From TMED27 sp037969235 (GTDB taxonomy: Bacteria > Pseudomonadota > Alphaproteobacteria > Micavibrionales > Micavibrionaceae): a stretch of 64,000 nucleotides of DNA. Position 1 is the stretch's first letter. Every line of letters starts with the position of its first letter. A program made the translations under genes and the position numbers. Below are positions 17,531-25,083 of the stretch, in pieces. The stretch spans positions 1 through 64,000 of the forward strand of contig JBBKXA010000091.1 of assembly GCA_037969235.1 (NCBI GenBank), read 5' to 3'. The notes beneath the pieces were generated by a model. It had not been told where the DNA came from. It searched no databases and saw only the letters and a program-made list of their open reading frames with translations.

Positions 17531-18301
17531 CTAATCGCGGTCAACCATAAGTGGCCCCGGCGCTTGCCTCGTCGGCATAATCTCAATACGATTAATATTG
17601 CAATGTTCCGGCTGAATAGCCGCCCAATACACGCTCTCGGCAATATCCTTCGCCTCTAACGCTTTTGTACCCGCATAAACGCTCGCCGCCTTTTGCGCAT
17701 CCCCGCCAAAACGTACAGTGGAAAATTGAGTCTCCACCATCGCTGGCTCAATATTGGTTACACGTACATTCTTCGCATATAAATCACTGCGCAAGCTCAA
17801 CGAAAATTGTTTAACAAACGCCTTAACGGCGCAATACACATGCCCACCTGGATAGGGGTAATTACCCGCCGTAGAGCCAATATTTATAATGTGCCCACGC
17901 CCGCGATCAACCATACCGCCGAGAATATAATGTGTGATCGCCACCAAAGACGAATTATTCATCTCAATCATATCAAGCCAGTCATCAAGCTCACAATCTT
18001 GCGCAGGCGATTGCCCAAGCGCACCGCCGGCATTATTAATCAACAAATCAATATCGCAAAATGCTTTAGGAATAGCCGCCAAAGCGGGCTTGATTGCCGC
18101 GCGATCCATAATGTCAAAACAGCACGTATGAATATCGGCATGATGCGCGGCTTCAAGAGCAGATTTTAGCGCATCTAATTTATCTTGGCTTCGACCATGC
18201 AAAACCAATTTCGCCCCAGCCGCGGCAAATTTTTCTGCAAACGCCTTGCCGAAATCTCCCGTTGCACCAGTAATAAGAACAATTTTAGACGAATAAGTCA
18301 T
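17531..18301 (-). CDS. Short-chain dehydrogenase/reductase (YdfG-like)
   Basis: A 256-residue classical SDR: the cofactor loop TGATGDFGKAF is near residues 10-20, NNAG near 90-93, catalytic Ser in NIGSTAG and the YxxxK pair in YCAVKAF. The C-terminal segment (VRFGGDAQKAASVYAG and INRIEIMPTRQ) resembles the YdfG/serine 3-dehydrogenase branch, which acts on 3-hydroxy acids, but substrate cannot be fixed. Its ATG overlaps the ybaB stop by one base (TAATG). Confidence 0.88.
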   Translation of the reverse strand: MTYSSKIVLITGATGDFGKAFAEKFAAAGAKLVLHGRSQDKLDALKSALEAAHHADIHTCCFDIMDRAAIKPALAAIPKAFCDIDLLINNAGGALGQSPAQDCELDDWLDMIEMNNSSLVAITHYILGGMVDRGRGHIINIGSTAGNYPYPGGHVYCAVKAFVKQFSLSLRSDLYAKNVRVTNIEPAMVETQFSTVRFGGDAQKAASVYAGTKALEAKDIAESVYWAAIQPEHCNINRIEIMPTRQAPGPLMVDRD

Positions 18302-18624
18302 TAAATCGGCAATTTCGTCCCTGGTGGCAAGCCCATGCCTTCCATCATACCTTCGGTTTCATCCTTGATTTTGGCTTCTTTGGAATCATTTGCATTGTTC
18401 ACAGCCGCAGTAATAAGATCTTCCAGCTCTTCTTTATTATTCGCCTCAATCAAACTCGGATCTATTGCAATATTGCGCACAATTCCCGCGCAAGTCATCA
18501 CAACTTTAACCAAACCACCACCAGATTCACCTTGAACCTCGATATCTTTCAGTTTTTCCTGCAATTCCTGCAATTTAAACTGCATTTGTTGCGCTTGTTG
18601 CATCATATCTTTGAAATTGAGCAT
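18301..18624 (-). CDS. YbaB/EbfC nucleoid-associated protein
   Basis: A 107-residue small DNA-binding protein. The N-terminal amphipathic helix (MMQQAQQMQFKLQELQEKLKD) and the following beta region with GLVKVVMTC and the helix EELEDLITAAVNNA are characteristic. It lies directly downstream of dnaX, the conserved bacterial order (dnaX-ybaB, often followed by recR, which is absent here). AAGGAG precedes the ATG. Confidence 0.93.
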   Translation of the reverse strand: MLNFKDMMQQAQQMQFKLQELQEKLKDIEVQGESGGGLVKVVMTCAGIVRNIAIDPSLIEANNKEELEDLITAAVNNANDSKEAKIKDETEGMMEGMGLPPGTKLPI

Positions 18625-18645
18625 TTAAACTCTCCTTTTTGTTAT

Positions 18646-20412
18646 TTAAGATTCTGTTTTGTTGGTTACAATTGATTTTATCTCCGCTTCGGGGAAGACC
18701 GAAAATATCTCCTTGATTATCGGAAGCTCCATAATTTCCAAACGCTCAGCTTCCAAAACAGCTTGCGCGGTTTGCGCTAATGTTGGCTGCCCCTCAGCGC
18801 TAGAAACACTTACCACCCAGCGGTCACCCGTGATGCGTTTGAGCGTTGATGTTAAATCTTGTGTAAGGCGCGGCGGCGCTGATTTTGCGGGATTAATCTC
18901 AATCAAACCATCTTTTAACGCCACCAAATGGGCATATTGATACACATTCGAAGCCAGCAAAACCTCGCCATGTCCCTCCAACAACCCAACAATATCTTCA
19001 AGCGTTTTAATCGCACAAACGCCTAAGGGGGGATCGGATTTTGGAACAATCGCCAGCGCCGCACGCATATCATTATTACCACCGGGAGTACGCGCCACAG
19101 GTACGCCATCATCATTTTTTTGTGAAGCCCCTTGAGGCAGCGCTGTTTTCACAGACGCAGAAACTTGAGATGCACTGTTTTCAGATTTTGAACCAGAAGC
19201 GCTAACATATTCTTGCCCCTCCAACTTCTTCAACAATTCCGCAGGATCAGGCAAATCTGCCGCATAAACCAAACGAATAATAACCATTTCTGCCGCGCTC
19301 TGGGGGTTTGGAGCGCTCTGCACTTCTGCAATGCCTTTTAACAATATTTGCCATGTTTTGGATAGGGTCGGCATTGACAATTTATCCGCCAATTCCGCCG
19401 CACGCGCGGCTTGATCCGCCGCCATAGCATGCTTCATCCCCTTAGTCGCAGGCACAGCCCGAAACTTGGTGAGAATATGAGCCAACGCCAACAAATCTTG
19501 CATCAAAACCAACGGATCAGCCCCGCTACGATACAAATCGTCCATAATCTCCAGCGCTTTTGGCGTCTCACCCGTAAGCACACATTCAAGAAGATCAAGC
19601 GAGCGCGCCCTATCCGCAAGCCCAAGCATACTTTCAACCACATCCGAAGTAATCACATCATCTGTCAACGCCATCGCTTGATCGAGAATTGATAATCCAT
19701 CACGCACCGAACCATCCGCTGCACGCGCAATCATCGTCAGCGCCGTCTCATCAGCTTTTTTGCCCTCTTTTTCGCAAATCGAAGCAAAATGGGCGGTCAA
19801 TGTCGGCACATCTACGCGCCGCAAATCAAAACGCTGACACCGCGATAACACCGTAATCGGCACTTTACGAATTTCAGTCGTCGCAAAAATAAATTTCACA
19901 TGTTCTGGCGGCTCTTCGAGTGTCTTCAATAACGCATTAAACGCGTTTTTCGACAACATATGCACCTCGTCGATCACGTAAACTTTGTATCGCGCCTGTG
20001 TAGGAGCATAACGCACACCTTCAAGAATATCACGAATATCATCAACCCCAGTATGGCTAGCGGCATCCATTTCAATCACATCAGGATGGCGATCTTCGGA
20101 TATAGCCTTACAGATATCGCAATCATTTGTAGCCCCCGTCGTCGGATCGCTCTGCCCATCTGGCCCAGCATAATTCAAAGCCTTGGCAATAATCCGCGCC
20201 GTCGTCGTTTTACCCACCCCGCGCACACCCGTCAGCATAAAAGCATGCGCAATACGCCCTGAATCAATCGCATTCGTCAGAGTACGCACAAGCGCATCTT
20301 GACCGATCAACTCGCTAAAATTCTGCGGCCTGTACTTACGTGCCAAAACACGATACGGCGCAGTTTTTTCAACAATTGGGGCAGGCGATGTTTTTTGCTT
20401 AGCTTCAGGCAT
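18646..20412 (-). CDS. dnaX: DNA polymerase III subunit tau (DnaX)
   Basis: A 588-residue clamp-loader ATPase. Walker A GVRGVGKTT is at about 62-70, Walker B is in VYVIDEVHML, and the sensor and SRC motif is VLSRCQRFDLRRV. The zinc module is degenerate: the CDIC pair remains, but the residue after ALN is Tyr rather than Cys and the second usual Cys is missing. The C-terminal part (after ~430) is the low-complexity tau region and a polymerase-binding tail. A run of seven A at codons 431-433 with a UGA in the -1 frame and an SD-like AAGGGG upstream suggests a shorter gamma form (see separate entry). It lies downstream of the SRP RNA gene. Confidence 0.95.
   Translation of the reverse strand: MPEAKQKTSPAPIVEKTAPYRVLARKYRPQNFSELIGQDALVRTLTNAIDSGRIAHAFMLTGVRGVGKTTTARIIAKALNYAGPDGQSDPTTGATNDCDICKAISEDRHPDVIEMDAASHTGVDDIRDILEGVRYAPTQARYKVYVIDEVHMLSKNAFNALLKTLEEPPEHVKFIFATTEIRKVPITVLSRCQRFDLRRVDVPTLTAHFASICEKEGKKADETALTMIARAADGSVRDGLSILDQAMALTDDVITSDVVESMLGLADRARSLDLLECVLTGETPKALEIMDDLYRSGADPLVLMQDLLALAHILTKFRAVPATKGMKHAMAADQAARAAELADKLSMPTLSKTWQILLKGIAEVQSAPNPQSAAEMVIIRLVYAADLPDPAELLKKLEGQEYVSASGSKSENSASQVSASVKTALPQGASQKNDDGVPVARTPGGNNDMRAALAIVPKSDPPLGVCAIKTLEDIVGLLEGHGEVLLASNVYQYAHLVALKDGLIEINPAKSAPPRLTQDLTSTLKRITGDRWVVSVSSAEGQPTLAQTAQAVLEAERLEIMELPIIKEIFSVFPEAEIKSIVTNKTES
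19112..19133 (-). promoter_or_regulatory. Candidate dnaX programmed frameshift cassette
   Basis: Read on the minus strand: SD-like AAGGGG (19128-19133), six bases, then seven A (19115-19121), then TGA (19112-19114), which is out of frame for tau but is the next codon after a -1 slip or insertion of one A. The truncated product would be about 432 residues, close to E. coli gamma (431). No clear downstream stem-loop is seen. Function is an inference from the resemblance to E. coli dnaX. Confidence 0.45.
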
Positions 20413-20502
20413 ATATTATATGTAAGGCGATTCACGATGACGGGCAAGCAAAACCCGCCACTTTTAAAACGACATAAAAAACATACTGGGGGGAAATAAA
20501 AT

Positions 20503-20592
20503 GGAAGACGGACACGACCCGAAAAAATCACTTACGGCTGCTGGCTTTCGCCCCTGACCGGATTGGGCAATCTCTCGCCCGTGCCGCCTTCC
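20503..20592 (-). ncRNA. ffs: Signal recognition particle RNA (small 4.5S type)
   Basis: About 90 nt. The 5' strand GGAAGGCGGCACG pairs with the 3' strand CGTGTCCGTCTTCC, with one bulged T. The apical core contains GTCAGG, the hairpin GGC-GAAA-GCC and AGCAGCC, matching the conserved Ffh-binding internal loop and a GNRA tetraloop. It carries GAAA where E. coli has GGAA. A strong promoter sits exactly upstream and a T-rich stretch follows the 3' end. dnaX begins about 90 nt downstream, the order seen in many bacteria. Confidence 0.92.
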
Positions 20593-20598
20593 ATGTTT

Positions 20599-20627
20599 GA
20601 TATATCGTTGATAAACTCTAATTGCAA
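20599..20627 (-). promoter_or_regulatory. Promoter of the SRP RNA gene
   Basis: On the minus strand TTGCAA (20622-20627), 17 bp, TATATC (20599-20604), then six bases to the first paired base of the SRP RNA at 20592. Spacing and position fit a sigma70-type promoter starting at the RNA 5' end. Confidence 0.75.
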
Positions 20628-20667
20628 GTGTAAGAAAGATAAATTGCCACAAAGAAAGCTAAAATCC

Positions 20668-21441
20668 GTGAAAAAAACCCTGCTGCTCCTATCGACCACA
20701 ACACTACTATCAGCATGCGTCAGCAACGGCACAAGCCCATCACAAGGTATGGATTGGGCTGGCACGGCGCAAAGTGTTCTTAATTCTGGAGTTTTAGGCA
20801 CGAACGCCTCAAATGGCGCTGGTATCGGTGCATTAAGCATCGCTGAAATTACAGCAGGTTTGCGCGAAGCCTTAAGCATCGGCTCAACCAATGTAGTGGC
20901 ACAACTCGGCCAGCAAAACGGCTTTAACCTTGATCCAAAAATTCACATCCCATTGCCCGAAAATCTAAAACGCGTAGATTCTGCCCTCTCGGCTATTGGC
21001 ATGAATAACCTCACCAGCGATTTGGAATTGCGCCTTAACCGTGCCGCAGAGGCCGCAACGCCCAAAGCCAAAGCATTATTTTTATCCGCCATTTCGCAAA
21101 TGACCATTGATGATGCACGCGGCATTTTAAATGGCCCTCAAGACAGCGCCACACAATATCTGCGCCGCTCAATGGGCGCGCAACTGGGCACTGAAATGCA
21201 GCCACTTATTCAAAGCGCACTCGCCCAGGCAGGCGCTGTACAAGCGTACGACCAAGTCATGGGACAATATGCGCAATTGCCTTTCATGCCGAACGTAAAG
21301 GCAGATCTACAAAACTACGTCACCAACAAAGCCTTAGACGGCGTATTTTATTATGTGGCACAAGAAGAAGCCGCCATTCGTGCAAACCCCGTAAAACGCA
21401 CAACGACATTACTTCAAAAAGTATTCGGCGCCGTTCAATAA
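20668..21441 (+). CDS. DUF4197 lipoprotein
   Basis: From the GTG at 20668 the product is 257 residues and begins with a lipoprotein signal (MKKTLLLLSTTTLLSAC), with lipobox L-S-A-C and acylated Cys at residue 17. The mature part matches DUF4197: GLREALSIGSTNVVAQLG, an alpha-helical middle with AKALFLSAISQMTIDDARGIL, and KALDGVFYYVAQEEAAIR near the end. Its function is unknown. The reading frame stays open upstream to a TTG at 20563, but that would overlap the SRP RNA and bury the signal peptide, so I reject it. AAGAAAG is a weak ribosome site. Confidence 0.85.
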   Translation: MKKTLLLLSTTTLLSACVSNGTSPSQGMDWAGTAQSVLNSGVLGTNASNGAGIGALSIAEITAGLREALSIGSTNVVAQLGQQNGFNLDPKIHIPLPENLKRVDSALSAIGMNNLTSDLELRLNRAAEAATPKAKALFLSAISQMTIDDARGILNGPQDSATQYLRRSMGAQLGTEMQPLIQSALAQAGAVQAYDQVMGQYAQLPFMPNVKADLQNYVTNKALDGVFYYVAQEEAAIRANPVKRTTTLLQKVFGAVQ

Positions 21442-21519
21442 GATGGGCAATAAGACTCGCAATAAAAAACAATCGCATTTCGATTGAAACAGGCAGAGCC
21501 ATACTGTAAAGCTTCACCC

Positions 21520-22617
21520 ATGGCCCGCGCGTTAAAAATTCTGAATCGTTTAGCCGAAGCCGATATGGTGTTCTGGCTTATGCCCCCTTTGATGCTGTTG
21601 CTGGTCATTGGCACAGTTGCCCAGCGCTCTATGGGATTATGGCCCGCTCTTGATATGTTTTTCGGAAGTTTTGTAATCTGGGCGGGATTTATCCCATTGC
21701 CTGGCGCATATATTTTACTAGGCATCTTAAGCATTAATCTCGCGCTTAAATTTTTATTGCAAAGCCAATGGAAGTGGCAAAAATCAGGGATTATTTTATC
21801 CCATATGGGCGCATTAATTTTAATGTTTGGCGGATTAGTCACCGCCATAGATGCCGACGAACATTATATGCTGATCGCCGAAAACACTGAAACCCTCTAC
21901 GCCTACAGCTATGTAGAGCGCGACTTTACGATCTATGAAGATAAGCAATTAATTCTCAACCTACCCTATGATAAAATCAAAAAATGGGATTTCAGCGCCC
22001 TGCCATTTGAAGTCAAAATCAAAAGCTGGTGCGACCATTGCAACATTTTAAAACGCTTTGAAGCCAAAAATTATAATGAAAGCGAAACCTATCAAGGCAT
22101 GGCGATGCATATGACCCTGCAAAGCGCCCCCAAAGAGCCACAGCCCGAAAACAACCTCACGGGCTTCGAATTTGAAATCAATAATAGCGGCGCAGAAGGA
22201 CATTACATCGCATTTGATGGCATGCCGAAACCTATTGAGTTCACCCATGATGATAAAAACTATGCATTAATGTTTGGTAAATCACAAATACGCCTACCCT
22301 TTACAATTTTTCTCAAAAAATTCACCAAAGATAATTATGAAGGCACGCAAATGGCACGCGGCTACAGCTCTGATATCATGATCAAAGATGGTGATTTAGA
22401 ATGGCCAACACGCATCGAAATGAATAAGCCCATGCGCTACAAAGGTTACACATTTTTTCAATCCTCTTTCGAAAACGATGAAAAAGGTAGCATTAGTATT
22501 CTCGCCGTCGTAAAAAACAAAGGCTGGCTTTTGCCTTACTTCGGAACATTTATCATCAGCATCGGCTTGTTACTTCACCTGATCATAAATATCCGTAGCG
22601 TCAGGCGCACGCCATGA
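21520..22617 (+). CDS. resB: Cytochrome c biogenesis protein ResB (System II)
   Basis: About 365 residues. Three N-terminal membrane helices (about 20-40, 50-72 and 85-108 from this ATG) precede a large extracytoplasmic domain and a final helix near the C-terminus (LPYFGTFIISIGLLLHLIIN). The terminal block MRYKGYTFFQSSF is the ResB/Ccs1 signature. ResB with CcsA forms the haem delivery and attachment complex of System II. I prefer ATG 21520 because the alternative TTG at 21484 has no ribosome site. The stop overlaps the next ATG (ATGA). Confidence 0.9.
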   Translation: MARALKILNRLAEADMVFWLMPPLMLLLVIGTVAQRSMGLWPALDMFFGSFVIWAGFIPLPGAYILLGILSINLALKFLLQSQWKWQKSGIILSHMGALILMFGGLVTAIDADEHYMLIAENTETLYAYSYVERDFTIYEDKQLILNLPYDKIKKWDFSALPFEVKIKSWCDHCNILKRFEAKNYNESETYQGMAMHMTLQSAPKEPQPENNLTGFEFEINNSGAEGHYIAFDGMPKPIEFTHDDKNYALMFGKSQIRLPFTIFLKKFTKDNYEGTQMARGYSSDIMIKDGDLEWPTRIEMNKPMRYKGYTFFQSSFENDEKGSISILAVVKNKGWLLPYFGTFIISIGLLLHLIINIRSVRRTP

Positions 22618-24404
22618 TGAGAATATTTTTATTATGTGCGTTTTTATTCCTCGCTCTACCTGCACAGGCGCAGGAAAATCTGGATTACTCCGCATTTCGT
22701 AACATCCCGATCCAGCATGAAGGGCGCATAAAGCCCCTGCAAAGCTTTGCCGCCATCACAATGAAGACCCTGTCCGGTGATGAGCAAGACGCCAATGCAT
22801 GGCTTGCGCAAGTATTATTCGACCCACAAAGCGCCGCAGAGCGCCCAATTATTCGCATTGAAAACAAAGCCACGCTTGAAAAATTAGGGTTGGATTCAAA
22901 ACAAAATCTCTTCAGCCTCACCACCCTCAAGCCTGCGCTCGATCAAACACAAAACGATGTGCAAGCCTTGCTCGCCAAAGACAATCGCACCGACAATGAA
23001 AACGCACTTCTAGCTGTTCATGAAAAAGCGGCGATTTTGATAGAAATCATGCGCAGTTTCTCAGCCCTCCTCCCACTCGAAATCATTGTGCCACCGCCCT
23101 ATACTAATGAAATAGGCTCGCCCGTAACCTATTGGGAATTATCCTCCATTGCGCAACAAATCAACGCAGATATAAAAAATATTATCAGTAAAAAAGGACA
23201 AGACCCGAACACGTACACCCCTGATGAAATGGCAACTGCCAAAATGGGGTATCAAATACAAATGCTTGAGAATGCGGGGCGGCAAAATGAAATACTGCGT
23301 GTTATTCCTGCAAGCTGGAACGATTCATCAGAATTTTTCTCACCTTGGGCGTTGCTCAATAATGGTCAAGGCTCTCTACAAAGCGCTTTTGCTTTTTCAT
23401 TGTGGCAGGATTTAGCGCGTAGCTATCGCGAAAGCGATGTCCAAAATTGGCTAAAAATTTCACAACAAATCCAAGACTTCACCCTAAACGAGCGTCCAGA
23501 TATAAAGAGCGATAAATTTCAAATTGAACATTTTTATCACAATGTCTCATTATATATATACGCCATACTCGCATATGCTTTGGTTATAATCTTCATACGA
23601 AAACCCTATGCACGCATTCCTGTTATTACAACAGCCATAGCCATAGCCATTCATATTACTGCTATGGCACTACGCATATATATTCTTGATCGCGCGCCTG
23701 TGGGCACTTTATATGAATCCTTACTGTTCGTCTCACTTATCTGTGCGTTAATCGGGTTAACGATCACGTTCAAACGAAAATCCCTCACCCCGTTAATCGC
23801 TGGCAACATCTCGGCCATTGGTCTTTTATTAATGGCACCTCTTTTCGCCCCTCAAGGTGATTCTCTCGAAGTGCTCGTGGCTGTACTCAACACCAATTTC
23901 TGGCTCACCACGCATGTGCTATGCATCACCGCCGGATACGGCGCTTGCATCCTTGCAGCTGTACTGGCGCATGTCGGCTTATACAAACGCAAAAATAATA
24001 ACGGCGACATCCGTATACAAAAAAACATCTACCAGCTTTCTCTCCTCGCGCTTCTACTCACAGCCTTAGGCACCGCGTTAGGTGGAATATGGGCAGATCA
24101 AAGCTGGGGGCGTTTTTGGGGATGGGATCCCAAAGAAAACGGCGCTCTACTCATTGTGCTTTGGCTCATATGGGCACAACATGGCCGCGCATCCGACCAC
24201 TTAAAGCCCGCAGCCTTCATGGCCGCTATCGCCGCACTCAATATTATCGTTGCGCTATCATGGTTTGGCGTGAACCTGCTCAATGTCGGCTTGCACTCGT
24301 ACGGGTTTACTTCACAATTATTAGGAGGACTGATTGCTTTTTGTTTGATTGAGACTATCCTTATTGCATGGTTGATGTTGCGTATTAAAAGGACGAAATC
24401 ATGA
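22614..24404 (+). CDS. ccsA: Cytochrome c biogenesis protein CcsA (ResC) with long N-terminal periplasmic domain
   Basis: 596 residues. A signal peptide (to AQAQ, about residue 22) leads a hydrophilic region of roughly 280 residues. Membrane helices begin near 307. The WWD haem-handling motif is present in SWGRFWGWDPKENGALL, with conserved His in THVLCITAGYG and near GLHSYGF. CcsA exports and presents haem, which ResB helps attach to apocytochrome CXXCH sites. The long N-terminal domain resembles the extended CcsA architecture of other Gram-negative lineages. Four-base overlaps with both neighbours show a tight resB-ccsA-tlpA operon. Confidence 0.9.
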   Translation: MMRIFLLCAFLFLALPAQAQENLDYSAFRNIPIQHEGRIKPLQSFAAITMKTLSGDEQDANAWLAQVLFDPQSAAERPIIRIENKATLEKLGLDSKQNLFSLTTLKPALDQTQNDVQALLAKDNRTDNENALLAVHEKAAILIEIMRSFSALLPLEIIVPPPYTNEIGSPVTYWELSSIAQQINADIKNIISKKGQDPNTYTPDEMATAKMGYQIQMLENAGRQNEILRVIPASWNDSSEFFSPWALLNNGQGSLQSAFAFSLWQDLARSYRESDVQNWLKISQQIQDFTLNERPDIKSDKFQIEHFYHNVSLYIYAILAYALVIIFIRKPYARIPVITTAIAIAIHITAMALRIYILDRAPVGTLYESLLFVSLICALIGLTITFKRKSLTPLIAGNISAIGLLLMAPLFAPQGDSLEVLVAVLNTNFWLTTHVLCITAGYGACILAAVLAHVGLYKRKNNNGDIRIQKNIYQLSLLALLLTALGTALGGIWADQSWGRFWGWDPKENGALLIVLWLIWAQHGRASDHLKPAAFMAAIAALNIIVALSWFGVNLLNVGLHSYGFTSQLLGGLIAFCLIETILIAWLMLRIKRTKS

Positions 24405-24982
24405 AAAGAATATCCGTCATTATAAATATAAGCGCCCTAATCGGCGCATGCCTTCTGGCCTACGCTCTGACGGTGCATTTCGCAAAAGCAAAACCGCAAA
24501 ACATCACACAACCTGATACTCCGATTGAGCGATTAGAAAAAAATCAACCAGTTCCTGATTTCACCTTCAAAGACGCAAACGGCGCAGCCCACAACATCAA
24601 TGATTTCAAAGGCAAAATTGTAATTCTAAACTTCTGGGCATCATGGTGCCCACCATGCATCAAAGAATTCCCTCATTTCATAAGCGCGGCCAAAGAATTT
24701 AACGAAAAAGTCGTTTTCGTCGGCGTATCCTCCGACCTTGACCAAACCGCTATGAACACCTTCATGAGCAAAATAAAACTGCCAGAATCAAACAAAAATT
24801 TTTATGTGACACTCGATGATAATGGTGCGATCACTAAAGATATATTCCAAACTCTACGCCTACCCGAAACCATTCTCATTGATACTAACGGCATCATGCG
24901 ATCCAAAATTATTGGCGCGAATTGGGACTATGATGATCTGAAAACACAAATTGCAACCTTGCTTAACTTGCAAGAAAATTAG
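24401..24982 (+). CDS. Membrane-anchored thioredoxin-like protein (TlpA/ResA)
   Basis: 193 residues. An N-terminal anchor (about residues 5-27) is followed by a thioredoxin fold with active site WASWCPPC in ILNFWASWCPPCIKEFP and the cis-Pro block LPETILIDTNG. In System II, ResA-type proteins reduce the cysteines of apocytochrome c before haem attachment. Position directly after resB and ccsA with a 4-nt overlap supports that role over a general TlpA function. AAAAGGA precedes the ATG. Confidence 0.9.
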   Translation: MKRISVIINISALIGACLLAYALTVHFAKAKPQNITQPDTPIERLEKNQPVPDFTFKDANGAAHNINDFKGKIVILNFWASWCPPCIKEFPHFISAAKEFNEKVVFVGVSSDLDQTAMNTFMSKIKLPESNKNFYVTLDDNGAITKDIFQTLRLPETILIDTNGIMRSKIIGANWDYDDLKTQIATLLNLQEN

Positions 24983-25007
24983 AGTAGAGAAAAATCGTAT
25001 TTAATGA

Positions 25008-25036
25008 TTCTTGATTTGCTCAAAATAATGTATCAT
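25008..25036 (+). promoter_or_regulatory. Candidate promoter for the glutamate dehydrogenase gene
   Basis: TTCTTG (25008-25013) and TATCAT (25031-25036), 17 bp apart, lie about 50 bp before the start codon in the 101-bp gap after the tlpA-like gene. Moderate match only. Confidence 0.3.
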
Positions 25037-25083
25037 ACCTTACTTGTTTCAAAATCTGCGCTACCGAAAAAGAAATCCAAATC

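Noticed and set aside
20563..20667. Upstream extension of the DUF4197 gene from a TTG
   Set aside because: It would run through the SRP RNA gene and put 35 residues before a clear lipoprotein signal; the GTG at 20668 fits better.
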